Below are positions 40,219-50,246 of a stretch of DNA of 64,000 nucleotides, piece by piece. A program made the position numbers and the translations under genes. The stretch covers positions 2,480,001-2,544,000 of the forward strand of contig JAUPSS010000002.1 in the NCBI GenBank assembly GCA_040285825.1, given 5' to 3'. This DNA comes from Eukaryota sp. TZLM1-RC. Taxonomy: Eukaryota; Metamonada: BaSk clade. Numbering within the stretch: position 1 is the stretch's first letter; every line of letters starts with the position of its first letter. A model generated the notes under the pieces. It was not told the origin of the DNA. It ran no database searches and saw only the letters and a program-made list of their open reading frames with translations.

Positions 40219-42216
40219 GTTTCTTTGTGGTCTCTGGAACGCTTCTGGTCTTGTTCCATAGTAGTGTTCACTAATTGCAATTTCTAGCTGATTTAGTGAT
40301 GCATAAATGTCTCTAGACCATACTTGATTACATTCCGGACAACTGAAATAGGCGTTGTGAACTTTAACTTCACCATCAACTTCTCTATAGATCTTTTGGT
40401 GTAGCATCTTGCAGCAGTTCACCTTTGCAGATGTCATATATTCATCTCCGATCTTCACATTAGCAAATGAACATTGTAACAACTTGAGAAATGCCTTACG
40501 TGGAGTTTTCACTTTTTGACGTGATGTACCACCACCTCCATTGCCAAACCACACCTTTACTTCTCGACCGTTTGCAAATTTTTTCACTTTGTTGATAATG
40601 GAGCTGAATCTTTTCTGTTTTCTTATAAAGAAGTCAAATGTGTTTCTCCTCAATGCTTTTCGAGCACTCAGATATAATTGCTGCTTTAGCAATGATCGTC
40701 TTACGTTATTACCTTCATAGTCCTTATAGTCACCGATAGTTGATATTTCAAGCAGATAATGGTTCAATTTCTGCACGTCATAAACATCTATTGATGAGTG
40801 GGTCAGTGAAGCGGAGTGATTGATTTTTCGTTGCTTTGGTGCCAAGAAGATATTGGATACGGTCGGCCCTGAACATGTTCCAATACTGGAACCACATAGA
40901 TTTGAGTGGTTAGGGTCGATGGCCCAGAACACCATTTCCGTTTGGTCATCAGGTGCCTGCCACTCAGTAGCTTTTGGTTTCTGCCGAGGTCTTGGCCGTT
41001 CAACCTTGGCTTGCAAGGTATGTTTTCTATTCCGAGTGGTTTCGTAGTAGTCAAGTTCCCCTCTGGATCTCTTATTATTCAAGGCTTCTCCGGACAATCT
41101 CACTCGTGTTGCTTTGGGGTGCGGTCTGAAAGTCATACGGACACTATCACCATTAGAAGACATGGTGTAGTCATTAGCTTTTGTTTTAAAAAATAAATAA
41201 GGGTTTTTCAAAATTGTTTGTGATGTGTTTTTGGAGATAAAATGGTTGAGAACCCATGTGGAAAAGGGGACAAAAGCAGGCTTCAAACTAGCGATGGGAG
41301 TGAGTCTATGTCGTCTAAAGGTATATGGAAAGGCTTGCTCCAGGTAGTTTTGGATTGTTAAGCCGCAACGAAAGATGTAGGTACTCTTCTCTTGATTAAG
41401 AGTCACTCTTCGAGAAGAAAGAAGAGTGTTGTACCTTTGAGGATCACCAACCAAAAAGTTAAACAGAGTAAGAGCCATGGTATGGTGAGTGTTGAACCAA
41501 GAAAGAAGAGGTTCACGAAAGTTCGTGCTGTTGTGAAGAACAGAACCAGCATAAGTGGCTGGTGCAGGGCAGTTATAACCTACCGCATACGAGCGGAAGA
41601 AGTTAAGCTTCCACGACACAAGTCCATCAGCAAGAAGCTGCTGGTAGTTGCCTTGCAGCTGGCGGCACTTTGCATCCACTAGTTGTTGTAGAGGCCTACT
41701 AGTGGGTAGTGCATGATTACGACCTGTTCTTGACAAGAACAAGACAGCAAACGGCCATGATGTAGAGATTCGCTCGAGCTTCTCATACACATGGCCTTTG
41801 CCAGGTCTGTTAAATGGATGTCTGACTTTTGGCTTAGAGACCGCCACAAAGTCAAGACACTGGATCCAGAATTGATGCTGAGTCAGGAAATGACTGTGTT
41901 CAGGGAAGCGCACAGCAAAAACTCTGGCCAGCAAACTGCCGAGGTGAGCCATGGTGGTCACCTTGGTCAGCTGTCCATCAATGTAATCACACACTGGCCG
42001 CTCAAAGAACTGATAAAGGGAGCAGGCACGTGCCCATGACTGCATAGTCCTTACTGAAAACGGAAGGTGCAGACAATCAAAAATGATTGATTTCTCAGTT
42101 TCAGTTACTTTTAAAATTTGGTGTATTTTCAACTCCTTACATCCACAAAACAATGAAACATGCACAAACTGATAAATAGACACATTTATAATAGATACTG
42201 GACATGCTTTAAGCAT
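40216..42216 (-). CDS. Fanzor (TnpB-like) putative RNA-guided nuclease, 666 aa, intact
   Basis: The first ATG of the open frame is 42216 (TTG opens it at 42294); M58 is an alternative start. The C-terminal half has Fanzor/OrfB order. RuvC-I is FWAIDPNHSNL (Asp434). KVWFGNGGGGTSRQKVKTPRKAF follows. IGDEYMTSAK has Glu592 in the rearranged Fanzor position. A zinc-ribbon region is NCC...CPEC. RuvC-III is WSRDIYASLNQL (Asp636), and the end is TRPEAFQRPQ. All three acidic residues are present. The first zinc CxxC seems altered (V-N-C-C). The N-terminal 400 residues are divergent and end in a basic region (RPRPRQKPK). Length is in the range of known Fanzors. It is the only mobile-element protein here with an unbroken long frame. 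Confidence 0.85.
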   Translation of the reverse strand: MLKACPVSIINVSIYQFVHVSLFCGCKELKIHQILKVTETEKSIIFDCLHLPFSVRTMQSWARACSLYQFFERPVCDYIDGQLTKVTTMAHLGSLLARVFAVRFPEHSHFLTQHQFWIQCLDFVAVSKPKVRHPFNRPGKGHVYEKLERISTSWPFAVLFLSRTGRNHALPTSRPLQQLVDAKCRQLQGNYQQLLADGLVSWKLNFFRSYAVGYNCPAPATYAGSVLHNSTNFREPLLSWFNTHHTMALTLFNFLVGDPQRYNTLLSSRRVTLNQEKSTYIFRCGLTIQNYLEQAFPYTFRRHRLTPIASLKPAFVPFSTWVLNHFISKNTSQTILKNPYLFFKTKANDYTMSSNGDSVRMTFRPHPKATRVRLSGEALNNKRSRGELDYYETTRNRKHTLQAKVERPRPRQKPKATEWQAPDDQTEMVFWAIDPNHSNLCGSSIGTCSGPTVSNIFLAPKQRKINHSASLTHSSIDVYDVQKLNHYLLEISTIGDYKDYEGNNVRRSLLKQQLYLSARKALRRNTFDFFIRKQKRFSSIINKVKKFANGREVKVWFGNGGGGTSRQKVKTPRKAFLKLLQCSFANVKIGDEYMTSAKVNCCKMLHQKIYREVDGEVKVHNAYFSCPECNQVWSRDIYASLNQLEIAISEHYYGTRPEAFQRPQRN

Positions 42217-42299
42217 TTTCTTTCCTAAAAATAGTAAACTGATGCGAAATTTGACGAAATTGTTGTTAGTCAAAGCAGTTGTTCGTTTAATCAAGGGTG

Positions 42300-43639
42300 T
42301 TTGTAGATTCGAAAGATTGTAGATTGTCCTTTATTCAATACAAACACGTTACCAAGGGAAGTCACAACACCCGTTTCTTTCTTCCCATTTCTTTCCTTCT
42401 TTGACGAAGAACCTTTTGCTCCTCGTTCAACTATATCTGAATTCGCCATGGATCTTTGTGGAACTGTTGGCTTTTCTATTATAGCGATTATAGGTTTCGT
42501 TTAGTGCGCTCACACATTGACTATAAAACATATAAAATAGACTAACAAAAGACAGTCTGTAGAGGCATTACTGGCTATTCTTGAGTCTAAACTCGAGTCT
42601 ATTGCAGATCGTCCATCCCAAGCTGTGCCAACAACTTCTGCTGTGTCACCCCTTTCAGCTGCACTTCTTGTCTTGAAACTAGACATCTGAATACTTATTA
42701 TTACCTTGTCTCTCTACTTCGCCCTCTTCACCCTCTTTCTACTCATCTTTCTTCCATAGAAGATGTTCCTCCTGTCTTCACTTGTATTACCATCAGTTAT
42801 CAATATACACCCTTACACCTCTGGTATCGTTTGTTCACTCTCTACGAATCAACTCACTCCAATCTTAATCTACTCCAGTCTAACCTACTGCTAATATACA
42901 TGAACTTCTAAAGTCTAATGAGCAGAAGATTTTTGAACTTAATGAACTCCAATTGAAACTGAATTGAAGACACTTGTAATGTTAGTCAACATGGCTTCCT
43001 TGCAGAGATTGATTTTGACCAATTTCATATTAATGTAGTGTGATACGATGATAAGTCTGAAGACATCCACGCTGCTATGAGTGAAACATATCCCCTTGAA
43101 TTCAGGTTCGGACTCTTGAGAAAGCAGATTTTCTGGTTAATAACCTATTTCTGAACCTTCACTGTTTTGAATGTGCGTGGTTGATAATAATTTGTGTAAA
43201 TACTAGTGAATAATATTTATATAATAATATATATAATAATATAAAATATTAGTGACGGTAGTATTATAGGTGATTTAAATCGTAACTAAAAGTGCTAATA
43301 CTTACCACATAACTAATAGTTCCCAAATAAAATATTATCGATTCATGTTTTATTATAGTGTTCGTTCAAGTGTTGGTAAAAAGAATAGTGTTGGTGAAAG
43401 AAGTGGTGTGGTGAAAGAGGATTTTATAATTAAGGTGAAGATTGAGGAAGATTTACCTGTTCAATAAAATAGAATCTAATACTCCTCTTTTAAAATTAAC
43501 ACAGTAATGTTGTTAATTCTAGGATCTGACTGGTACATACCATAATGCTGAAATTTGAAATGTAAGACTCATATAAGACAAAAGGTAGTTAATTGAGTTG
43601 GTGAAAGAAACAGTTGGTGAAAGAAAAAATTTCACCAAT
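42300..43639. other. No intact gene; weak coding-like remnants
   Basis: Short plus-strand runs such as EALLAILESKLESIADRPSQ near 42560-42680 look like remains of a coding region, possibly a retroelement Gag, but are too short to assign. 43210-43260 is simple AT-rich sequence. Confidence 0.3.
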
Positions 43640-44197
43640 ATGCAACCAAAGTGAGAACCACAGTTGAATTCTTAACAAATCTCCTTTTTTTAAGAAAAGA
43701 GATTTTTGATAAAAGAAGGGTAGATTTAGTAGCTCCAGGGCTCGCTGGTGTTCTCAATGTTATGGATGTTGTCTCAGTCGATGTCTGCAAAAATTCTGCT
43801 GCTGATTTGGTGTATTCTGCTGAATTGCCACTATCCAACGCCGAAAAAACGAAAAAAAAAATATGAAGAACCATTGGCGCATTTAGGTAGATTCGATTAT
43901 GGGAAATATCAGTTTGTGCCGTTTGCTATTTCTCTTTTTGGCAATATTGGGCATTCAGGATTGCACTGTTTGGAAAATTTTAAGTCAGCATTGCCAAACA
44001 GATCTTGTAAAAATTGAATTCTTCTTTCTGGTTAAATACAATTGTTTTTTGCATTTTTAAGTCTATTCCAACAATGATTTCTAAAGCTCTTTTAGCTATT
44101 GGTGTAGAATGAACGAAATGCTGTGAGTAGGTTTAGTCATAGTGATGTTTGTTTGGAGGATATAGAATATTAGATAGAATATTCGATCAATAAAAAT
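43640..44197 (+). mobile_element. LINE lineage D, 3' end
   Basis: It encodes LAGVLNVMDVVSVDVCKNSA, then PLSNAEKTKKK and, after a shift, YQFVPFAISLFGNIGHSGL. It is collinear with the minus-strand copy at 60880-61470. The tail through GATATAGAATATT-type sequence also matches 60880-60950. Confidence 0.75.
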
Positions 44198-44393
44198 ATG
44201 GTTAATAAAGAAGTTTTGAAGAGTATTGACTCTTAATCCTCGATTTACTGTTTTTTCGCCAGCAATAAGTGTTTCAATCAAATTGAGAATAATAATAAAA
44301 TATAAAATAACAATAATAATTATAATAAAAATATAATTAATATAATTTTTTTGATTAAAAAAATAAGTGTTTATAAATAAGAGTAAAGGAAAC

Positions 44394-44585
44394 TTACTCA
44401 CGCCTACCACTATCCCTGCTCATTGACTCTATCTGTTGTGTCAATGACATTACTTTAGACTCAAGTTGATCGATCTTTTCCTCCAGTTGTGCAATTCGAG
44501 ACTCAGAACCTCCTTCTCCCATGAGAAACAAGATCTCTCCAATTCCTTCTGAGGAATCGTCTGGCTCATTTGAGTTCGGTTCCAT
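44394..44585 (-). CDS. Small acidic coiled-coil protein, 63 aa
   Basis: Residues 1-30 are acidic and probably disordered. Residues 31-56 form a short parallel-type coiled coil (RIAQLEEKIDQLESKVMSLTQQI) of about four heptads. Similar small proteins (HSBP1-like) trimerise, but the sequence is not close enough to claim identity. A GTAAGT donor-like sequence overlaps the stop codon, so a downstream exon is possible. The gene is divergent from the flavodoxin-like gene, with 109 bp between the starts. Confidence 0.45.
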   Translation of the reverse strand: MEPNSNEPDDSSEGIGEILFLMGEGGSESRIAQLEEKIDQLESKVMSLTQQIESMSRDSGRRE

Positions 44586-44694
44586 GACAGATGACAGGTT
44601 AAGTTATGTAACTAAATCTGCGAAAGATGTCCTCACTTAAGATATCCTAGGTCGGCATCAGTTTGAATTACAATTTGGATACGAAGATCTCTTA

Positions 44695-45195
44695 ATGCCT
44701 CGACACTCTGTTTCTGAAGCTCACCAAGACAAACTCCGTAACAAGCATAAGCAGCGTACTGTTGTTCTTTTTTGCCAAGAAGGTACTCATTCCCCTTTAC
44801 AATTCGCCCAGGATATGGGTAAGACACTGGGGTGTCCGGTATTCGAAATGCACAGATTTGACACTGGCCAACTGCACGATTTGTACAATGTGATTCTCAT
44901 TACTGACGGATTGCAACATAATCCAACCAAGGATTCTACTGAACTTTTCAATTACTTGCATCGAGAACGTCCTGACTTGAAGCATATCAACTATTCCGTA
45001 TTCTCAACTGGTAATCATAACAGAATTGGTTCTAATGTTTTAGCCAAAAGATTTGATGAGAAATTCAGTCGATGTGGAGCAAGAAAGCAGTTTTGCACAT
45101 TTGGAGATTCCCAGCAAGGAGATCTGGGACAGCAGTATGAAGAGTTTAGAGAAAGGATTGCGGCTTCTTTAAAAGAAGGACGAGAAGTGGAATAG
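44695..45195 (+). CDS. Free-standing flavodoxin-like protein, 166 aa
   Basis: The fold of diflavin reductase FMN domains is recognisable. VVLFCQEGTHSPLQFAQDM takes the place of the S-Q-T-G-T phosphate loop. VILITDGLQHNPTKDSTELFNYL resembles the F-x-x-T-(x)-G-x-G-x-P-x-N...F loop. YSVFSTGNHNRIGSNVLAKRFDEKFSRCGAR resembles the F-G-L-G-D-S-x-Y...LGA block. The key FMN-loop residues are only partly kept, so cofactor binding is uncertain. In most eukaryotes this domain is fused to an FAD/NADPH reductase; here the protein stops after it. Start ATG 44695, end TAG. Confidence 0.65.
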   Translation: MPRHSVSEAHQDKLRNKHKQRTVVLFCQEGTHSPLQFAQDMGKTLGCPVFEMHRFDTGQLHDLYNVILITDGLQHNPTKDSTELFNYLHRERPDLKHINYSVFSTGNHNRIGSNVLAKRFDEKFSRCGARKQFCTFGDSQQGDLGQQYEEFRERIAASLKEGREVE

Positions 45196-45521
45196 TTTGG
45201 AATAAAAACTGAGGTTTTCACTTCTATCACATAATAAAAAAAATTTAGACCTCTCATAAACTGTCCCTATTATATCTTTTCCTTTCGACTTTGATGCCAC
45301 ATTCAACAGTACTTCTACTCCTGCCCAGTCTTTCATATTTTTGGATCGTGAATCTGGTGAAGATTCTACACCTGCTTCATCTCGTTCATTGAACGATCAG
45401 TCTTTTCCTGACACCGTCTTTTGCAAAAGTTCTGTACTGCAGATCTTTGGCCGATAAGGCCATGTAATTTACACTGACCAATATAAAAATCTACTGTTAG
45501 TGAAATTTTTTCTTTGTAAAA
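45196..45521. other. Possible orphan coding exon, no start codon
   Basis: A plus-strand frame of about 65 codons from 45258 to 45456 (FPFDFDATFNSTSTPAQ) has coding-like composition but no ATG. I cannot attach it to a gene. Confidence 0.2.
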
Positions 45522-45701
45522 CTACAACGCTAGTTCGTCTTCTATATCTAAACGGAACGCTTCAATCTCCTCAATCTCCTGAAATATACTTTCTCTGTTC
45601 TCAAACTGCTTTTGTTTATCTTCAACGAGGTTCTCTGCCATGTTTCCTTCTACATTTTCAAAATACTCTACAACTTTGATCCAGCTCTGCTGCTTTTCCA
45701 T
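45522..45701 (-). CDS. Small acidic helical protein, 59 aa
   Basis: ATG 45701 to TAG 45522. The sequence begins MEKQQSWIKVVEYFENVEG and is dominated by Glu with regular Ile/Leu/Phe spacing (FQEIEEIEAFRLDIEDEL), so it is probably one long amphipathic helix. Family unknown. Its composition differs from the AT-rich background, which supports coding. Confidence 0.4.
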   Translation of the reverse strand: MEKQQSWIKVVEYFENVEGNMAENLVEDKQKQFENRESIFQEIEEIEAFRLDIEDELAL

Positions 45702-46430
45702 TTAAACAAGAGTCAATGTTTTAGACTCTACTTTTTTTGATTTCAGTGTGAAGTAGTGCAATATAAAACGTCGATTTGACTTGTGGAAAAGAGAGAGAAT
45801 ACCAATTTCAATTTTTACAAACAAAAAAAATTGAGAGGTAGATGCTTCATCAAGCTTCAAAAACACCTACATTCAATTTTCAAGTGTTTGGAATAAAATT
45901 ATGAATTAAACAAATTGCCCGATTTTGAGACTTCGGCCATAATAGTGGTGGTCATTTTTTTACATTGGCCAAAGATTTGCTGTGTCAAACATTTGCAACA
46001 GACCGTAAATTTATATCTCTATTGGTAATTTTGATTAGAATTATCCAAGTTGAGGACCATTGTACGTCGTGCAGCCTGAAGCAAGCTACAATATTTTTCA
46101 TTTTTCATGCACATCTTATGCCAAGACTAATAAGGAAGTGCTTGTTTTTATTTGTTTGGTTCTCCAAATCATGAAGTTGCAGAATAAACAAAACATTCTA
46201 TGATTTCTGTTAAGTTGTTTTTTCTAATTTTGGCATTTAATCAACAATAGCAGATAAAATTGCGTTTTTTTCAAAAACCATTGTATAACACTGAAAATAG
46301 CCCAAACATTTGCCTGACAGTAACTGTATTTTAAAGTTGTTCCTTAGTGGTTGATCGTTTGTTCTCTGAAATAGAATTCAATAAACGTGTACGCTTCGAT
46401 TTATCCTCAAAATGCTGAAGGCGGAATTTA
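45702..46430. other. Gene-free stretch
   Basis: Nothing recognised; a 69-codon frame at 45965-46174 is unsupported. Confidence 0.4.
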
Positions 46431-47880
46431 TGGTGAAACATCGTTCAGCAGATAAAGAAAAACTTTTCAAATATTAAACTAAAAATTTGTTATTCTCGAA
46501 AATTCACTCTTATTTTAAGGTCAACTCCCCCTCAGTATCTCTCAATTTTTGCAGATCTTTCAACAAACGTCGGTCAAATTTTCTTCTTTGTAAGCTAATG
46601 AATCTTTGATACGAAGTTTTTTATTATGTTCTGCTAATTTGGGTGGAATCGGCTTTACCAAATCTTCTCTTTTGTGTAAAGCAGCATTTTTAGAAGGTGG
46701 TAAAAATCTGGTTTTTTGAATTTTTCCAAAGGTTCCCTTTTGATGTTCATCTGATCAATGGTGAAGCAAATTTTCACCTAAATCAACTTCAATTTGAATT
46801 AGATCATTTGCCTGGTGATATCTGGATTCAGTGTTTTCCTCAGAATGTTCAGGAAATTCCCAACCGATCACTCCCAAATTTACCTTTTTGCCTGGAAAAG
46901 CTTCAGCTCCATCTGGTTAAATTATGAAAAGGTTCGATTATGAAATCAGACTTGGCTTGGCCAAAAGTGAAAATCCCACTTTCGGAAATTTTTTGATGGA
47001 CATTCGTAATAGTTCTGTTGCTGCTTTAGTTATTTAAATTTCATCTTTATGGATTTTTTTAAAAAAACAGTGAATGTTCTGTGAACATGTGTTTTCGTTG
47101 TTTTTTATGGCCAAACAATTTGTCCAATCATTTAACTTGTAAATGTGGTAATTGTTTACTCATCTTTTGAACTGTAAACATTTTATTACATTTAGAAGTA
47201 AAGTACATAATACTGTTAGGGACCAAATTTATGTAATGTGCAAATCTTATCGACTAGGTTCCTTTTTAGAGCCTTTGCTATCATATTAATTCTTGATGAC
47301 CCCAATATTGATACTGCGCGCTACACCAGAGCTTCTATGGGTCTGAGAAGAGGTGATTTGGTTGTTCCCGGCTTAAATGGTAGTTTTAATATTTTAGATG
47401 CCATGTCCATAGGCCCTTGTAATTCTTCTAACGAACATTTCATTTATTCTGATGTCAATACCCCTCTTCTTGCTGGCGTTAAATACAAAATTGCTAAATA
47501 TGCGAAACCCATTTCTTCTGTCAATGAAAATTCTCATGTCCAATAAAATTTAAGTCCTTTTGTTTTTTTTTCCTTGCTCGGAGCTTTAGGTAAGGCTGCT
47601 TTGACTTTCCTTGGGGATTTTATTGTAGTTGTAAAGGAAAGATCTGGAAAAATTTTCAATCGTGTTTACTGGCAAAACAGGATTGTATTTTCTATATTTA
47701 AGGGAATGGTGAAATTAATTTCTAATTCACTTTCTTCTTTTGGAAAATTTTCTGAATCTTTACTAAATGACTGTTTCGTTGTAGGGGAGGCAGGTTTGGA
47801 GGATGTGGAGTTTTAGCTGTGTATTTGATGTTTTTTATCTATTTTTTATTTTTTTATTTGATAAATAAATATATTGAATA
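46431..47880 (+). mobile_element. LINE lineage C, 3' half
   Basis: Thumb-region codons (LPGDIWIQCFPQNVQEIPNRSLPNL) are followed by a C-x-C...H zinc region, GDLVVPGLNGSFNILDAMSIGPCNSSNEHF and GALGKAALTFLGDFIVVVKERSGKIF. YWQNRIVFSIFKGMV and the EAGLEDVEF end complete the series. This is the longest lineage C copy in the window. Multiple frameshifts are present and the RT palm is lost. Confidence 0.8.
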
Positions 47881-48314
47881 AATAAATACAAATCACTGAA
47901 AACAACAACAAAAAAACTGCAAGCAGATAAAGACTATGAAACTGAAGAAAAAACAAAAATCATAAATTCCAATTACACTGAATTTGAAACAGGTAATTAA
48001 TATAATATGTTAGATAATCAATCAATCTATAAAGGACATGAAAAAAGAAAATAATAATGACAACAGCACATCACTAATGTGAAGACAATAGAAAAATCTG
48101 CACGAATGAATTATAGAAACCATTATGAACAGTGAAAAGTTTTGATCAGTTTTTGAGAAGTCTATCTCGAGTAACAACAGAAGTGCACTGTTTGAGTTGT
48201 TAAATAGTGTACCTTTTTTGGTTTTCAAATCAAATTTTGATGTATTATTCATCTCTTTCACTTGCTCGTTGATTCTAGGAATCAAATCTACATTTCTCTC
48301 TACAGTGTTCGTTG
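47881..48314. other. Leader region of the RING-pseudokinase gene
   Basis: No separate gene. A pyrimidine-rich TTCTCTCTACAG just before the start codon could be a splice acceptor for an upstream non-coding exon. Confidence 0.3.
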
Positions 48315-50246
48315 ATGGATTTGACAGAAGGCGATACAGATGATATTCAACTCCTTTGTACACTGCATCACGGGCTTCTCTTTGATCCTATAGAACTTTC
48401 CTGTTGTTCAAACCCGTTTTGCCGTCCTTGCATTGATGGACTTGTCAAATGTCCATCATGTAAAAGATCTTTCACCAAAGATAACATTGCTCCTCATTTT
48501 TTCCTCCGAAATGTACTCGACCTCCGTTTTCAACCACTTATCATCGACATGAACTCGATCTTTAACAGAAAAGAACTGGATGATAACCGGGAATACACAA
48601 TCGAACAGGGAAATTATCAAGGAAAAGCTATTGTCTGGAAAAAGCTGAAACTAAATAATCAACTTTTAGCCAAGAAGAAGGTAATTAGGCTTTATCAAAT
48701 ATCCGCTGACTTGGCTCATTGTCCAACAATAGCAAAAGCTGTAGGTATCAGTGTCAAGCCAATTGGTTTTGTGGCCGTTCGGTACACAATGGATGTTGAA
48801 AGTATGTTGAAAAAGAAAAGTCTATTATCACTCGGTGAAATTTTATTGGTGGCTCGATCCGTCGGACAAGCATTGGGTTTCATTCATGAGAGAGGGTACG
48901 TGCATAGGGGGGTTTGTCTTTCGGCAATACATGTAAATATGCAAAAGAATGTCATTGCATCATGTTTTCTCAACCCCCCAGTAGACGTCCCTTTAGAAAA
49001 AAGCTCTTTTGTAACAAAACAGGAGTACTCAGCCCCAGAAGTGAAGAAAAGAAGTTACTTTACTACCACTAGTCAAGAAAGCGACGTTTATGCTGTGGGA
49101 AAGGCATTACAAATTTTGATGGAAAACAGTCATTATAACAGTGTGAAATCTAAGCAAAAACTATCTGAATTGAGTTGTAAAAAGTTTGAATTATTGTCAT
49201 TACTGATTACTTCTTTAATTGAAAACAATGCCAGTGATAGAAGCGATATGACATCATTTTTGGTTAAACTGGATGAAATAAGTACTTTTGTACTTCCGAA
49301 AAAGGAAAACGACACACCGCCTGCAGAAGACAATCACAGTGTAGAGATAATAGGATCCAGTCATGAAGACTTACAATCTAATGGTACAGTTGCTTCAACT
49401 ACCACCACCCCAGGATCCAGTGATCCGGTCACTTCCATTACCATTACTGATTCACAGGAAAGAGAGCGTAGTTTTTCCCCACCACCAGAAGAGCTTTACA
49501 ATCGGGCCAAAATATTGTTTGAATCAGGTACAGAAGACAACCAACAGCTAGCAGTGTCATTATTCACCAAAGCGGGCAAAAAAGGACACGTTCGCAGTCA
49601 AAACGAGCTAGGTGTATGCTATGAAAGAGGAGAGGGCGTGCAGAAGAACGATAAAACTGCTGTTTATTGGTATAAAGAAGCCGCTAATGCAGAGCACGCC
49701 ATGGCAATGAATAATCTAGGTGTCTGTTTCTTTCATGGTATGGGAGTGGATCAAGACAGAAGTGAAGCAAGATTTTGGTTTGAAAAGGCTGCCAGGAAAG
49801 GCCTAACTGATGCTTGTTACCATTTGGCTATTGTTTCAGAAATGGATGAACAATATCAAGAAGCCACTCGGTGGTACAGACAAGCTGCAGACAATGGGCA
49901 TCCTTTATCTCAAAATAACTTATCCATTTGTTATACTTATGGTGAGGGAGTGACAAAGGATCTAAAGTTGGCCAAGTTTTGGGCAGAAAAGGCCATTGAA
50001 AATGGATACACTGATGCTTCAGCCAATTTGTCTATATTAGAAGAGCGCTGCTTATCCAGACCGACCACTAGTAGGGCCTGTAGTAGGGATTCCTCAGTAC
50101 GAAGGACACGTTTACAGAGTAAATCAATAGGCAAAAGTAAATTAAACGATGAAGCGTCAGAGCGATGGTGTTCCCCTGTTCCAAATGTTCATCAAGATGA
50201 GAGTTTTGCAAATGTGAGCAAACGACCACGTTGTACATTATTGTAG
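48315..50246 (+). CDS. RING - pseudokinase - Sel1-repeat fusion protein, 643 aa
   Basis: Residues about 14-54 form a RING-like finger (CTLHHGLLFDPIELSCCSNPFCRPC...CPSC) as in ubiquitin ligases. Residues about 90-325 have a protein-kinase fold. A VWKKL lysine strand, GFIHERGYVHRGVCLSAIHV as catalytic loop with Gly for the HRD Asp, no DFG, then APEV and SDVYAVGKAL indicate a pseudokinase. After a Ser/Thr/Pro linker, residues about 395-580 contain four to five Sel1-type repeats (NELGVCYERGEGVQKN; NNLGVCFFHGMGV; NNLSICYTYGEGV), which scaffold protein complexes. The tail is basic and Ser-rich. The ATG at 48315 is preceded by an in-frame TTG only. The likely role is a scaffolded E3 adaptor; the substrate is unknown. 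Confidence 0.85.
   Translation: MDLTEGDTDDIQLLCTLHHGLLFDPIELSCCSNPFCRPCIDGLVKCPSCKRSFTKDNIAPHFFLRNVLDLRFQPLIIDMNSIFNRKELDDNREYTIEQGNYQGKAIVWKKLKLNNQLLAKKKVIRLYQISADLAHCPTIAKAVGISVKPIGFVAVRYTMDVESMLKKKSLLSLGEILLVARSVGQALGFIHERGYVHRGVCLSAIHVNMQKNVIASCFLNPPVDVPLEKSSFVTKQEYSAPEVKKRSYFTTTSQESDVYAVGKALQILMENSHYNSVKSKQKLSELSCKKFELLSLLITSLIENNASDRSDMTSFLVKLDEISTFVLPKKENDTPPAEDNHSVEIIGSSHEDLQSNGTVASTTTTPGSSDPVTSITITDSQERERSFSPPPEELYNRAKILFESGTEDNQQLAVSLFTKAGKKGHVRSQNELGVCYERGEGVQKNDKTAVYWYKEAANAEHAMAMNNLGVCFFHGMGVDQDRSEARFWFEKAARKGLTDACYHLAIVSEMDEQYQEATRWYRQAADNGHPLSQNNLSICYTYGEGVTKDLKLAKFWAEKAIENGYTDASANLSILEERCLSRPTTSRACSRDSSVRRTRLQSKSIGKSKLNDEASERWCSPVPNVHQDESFANVSKRPRCTLL

Larger units (their letters stand above)
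40050..42216 (-). mobile_element. Fanzor F2 element with intact ORF
   Basis: The unit runs from the ORF start to the end of similarity with the copy at 63987 (right end 40050). The left end cannot be fixed because the other copy is truncated. No transposase gene accompanies it. No long terminal inverted repeats were seen. Confidence 0.75.

Noticed and set aside
40080-40280. 66-codon frame conserved in both F2 copies
   Set aside because: It overlaps the Fanzor C-terminus and tail in another frame. Conservation is explained by the nuclease and the structured tail.
43200-43260. AT-rich palindrome considered as an origin or CRISPR-like repeat
   Set aside because: Simple TATAA-type sequence without spaced repeats. 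No CRISPR array exists anywhere in the window.
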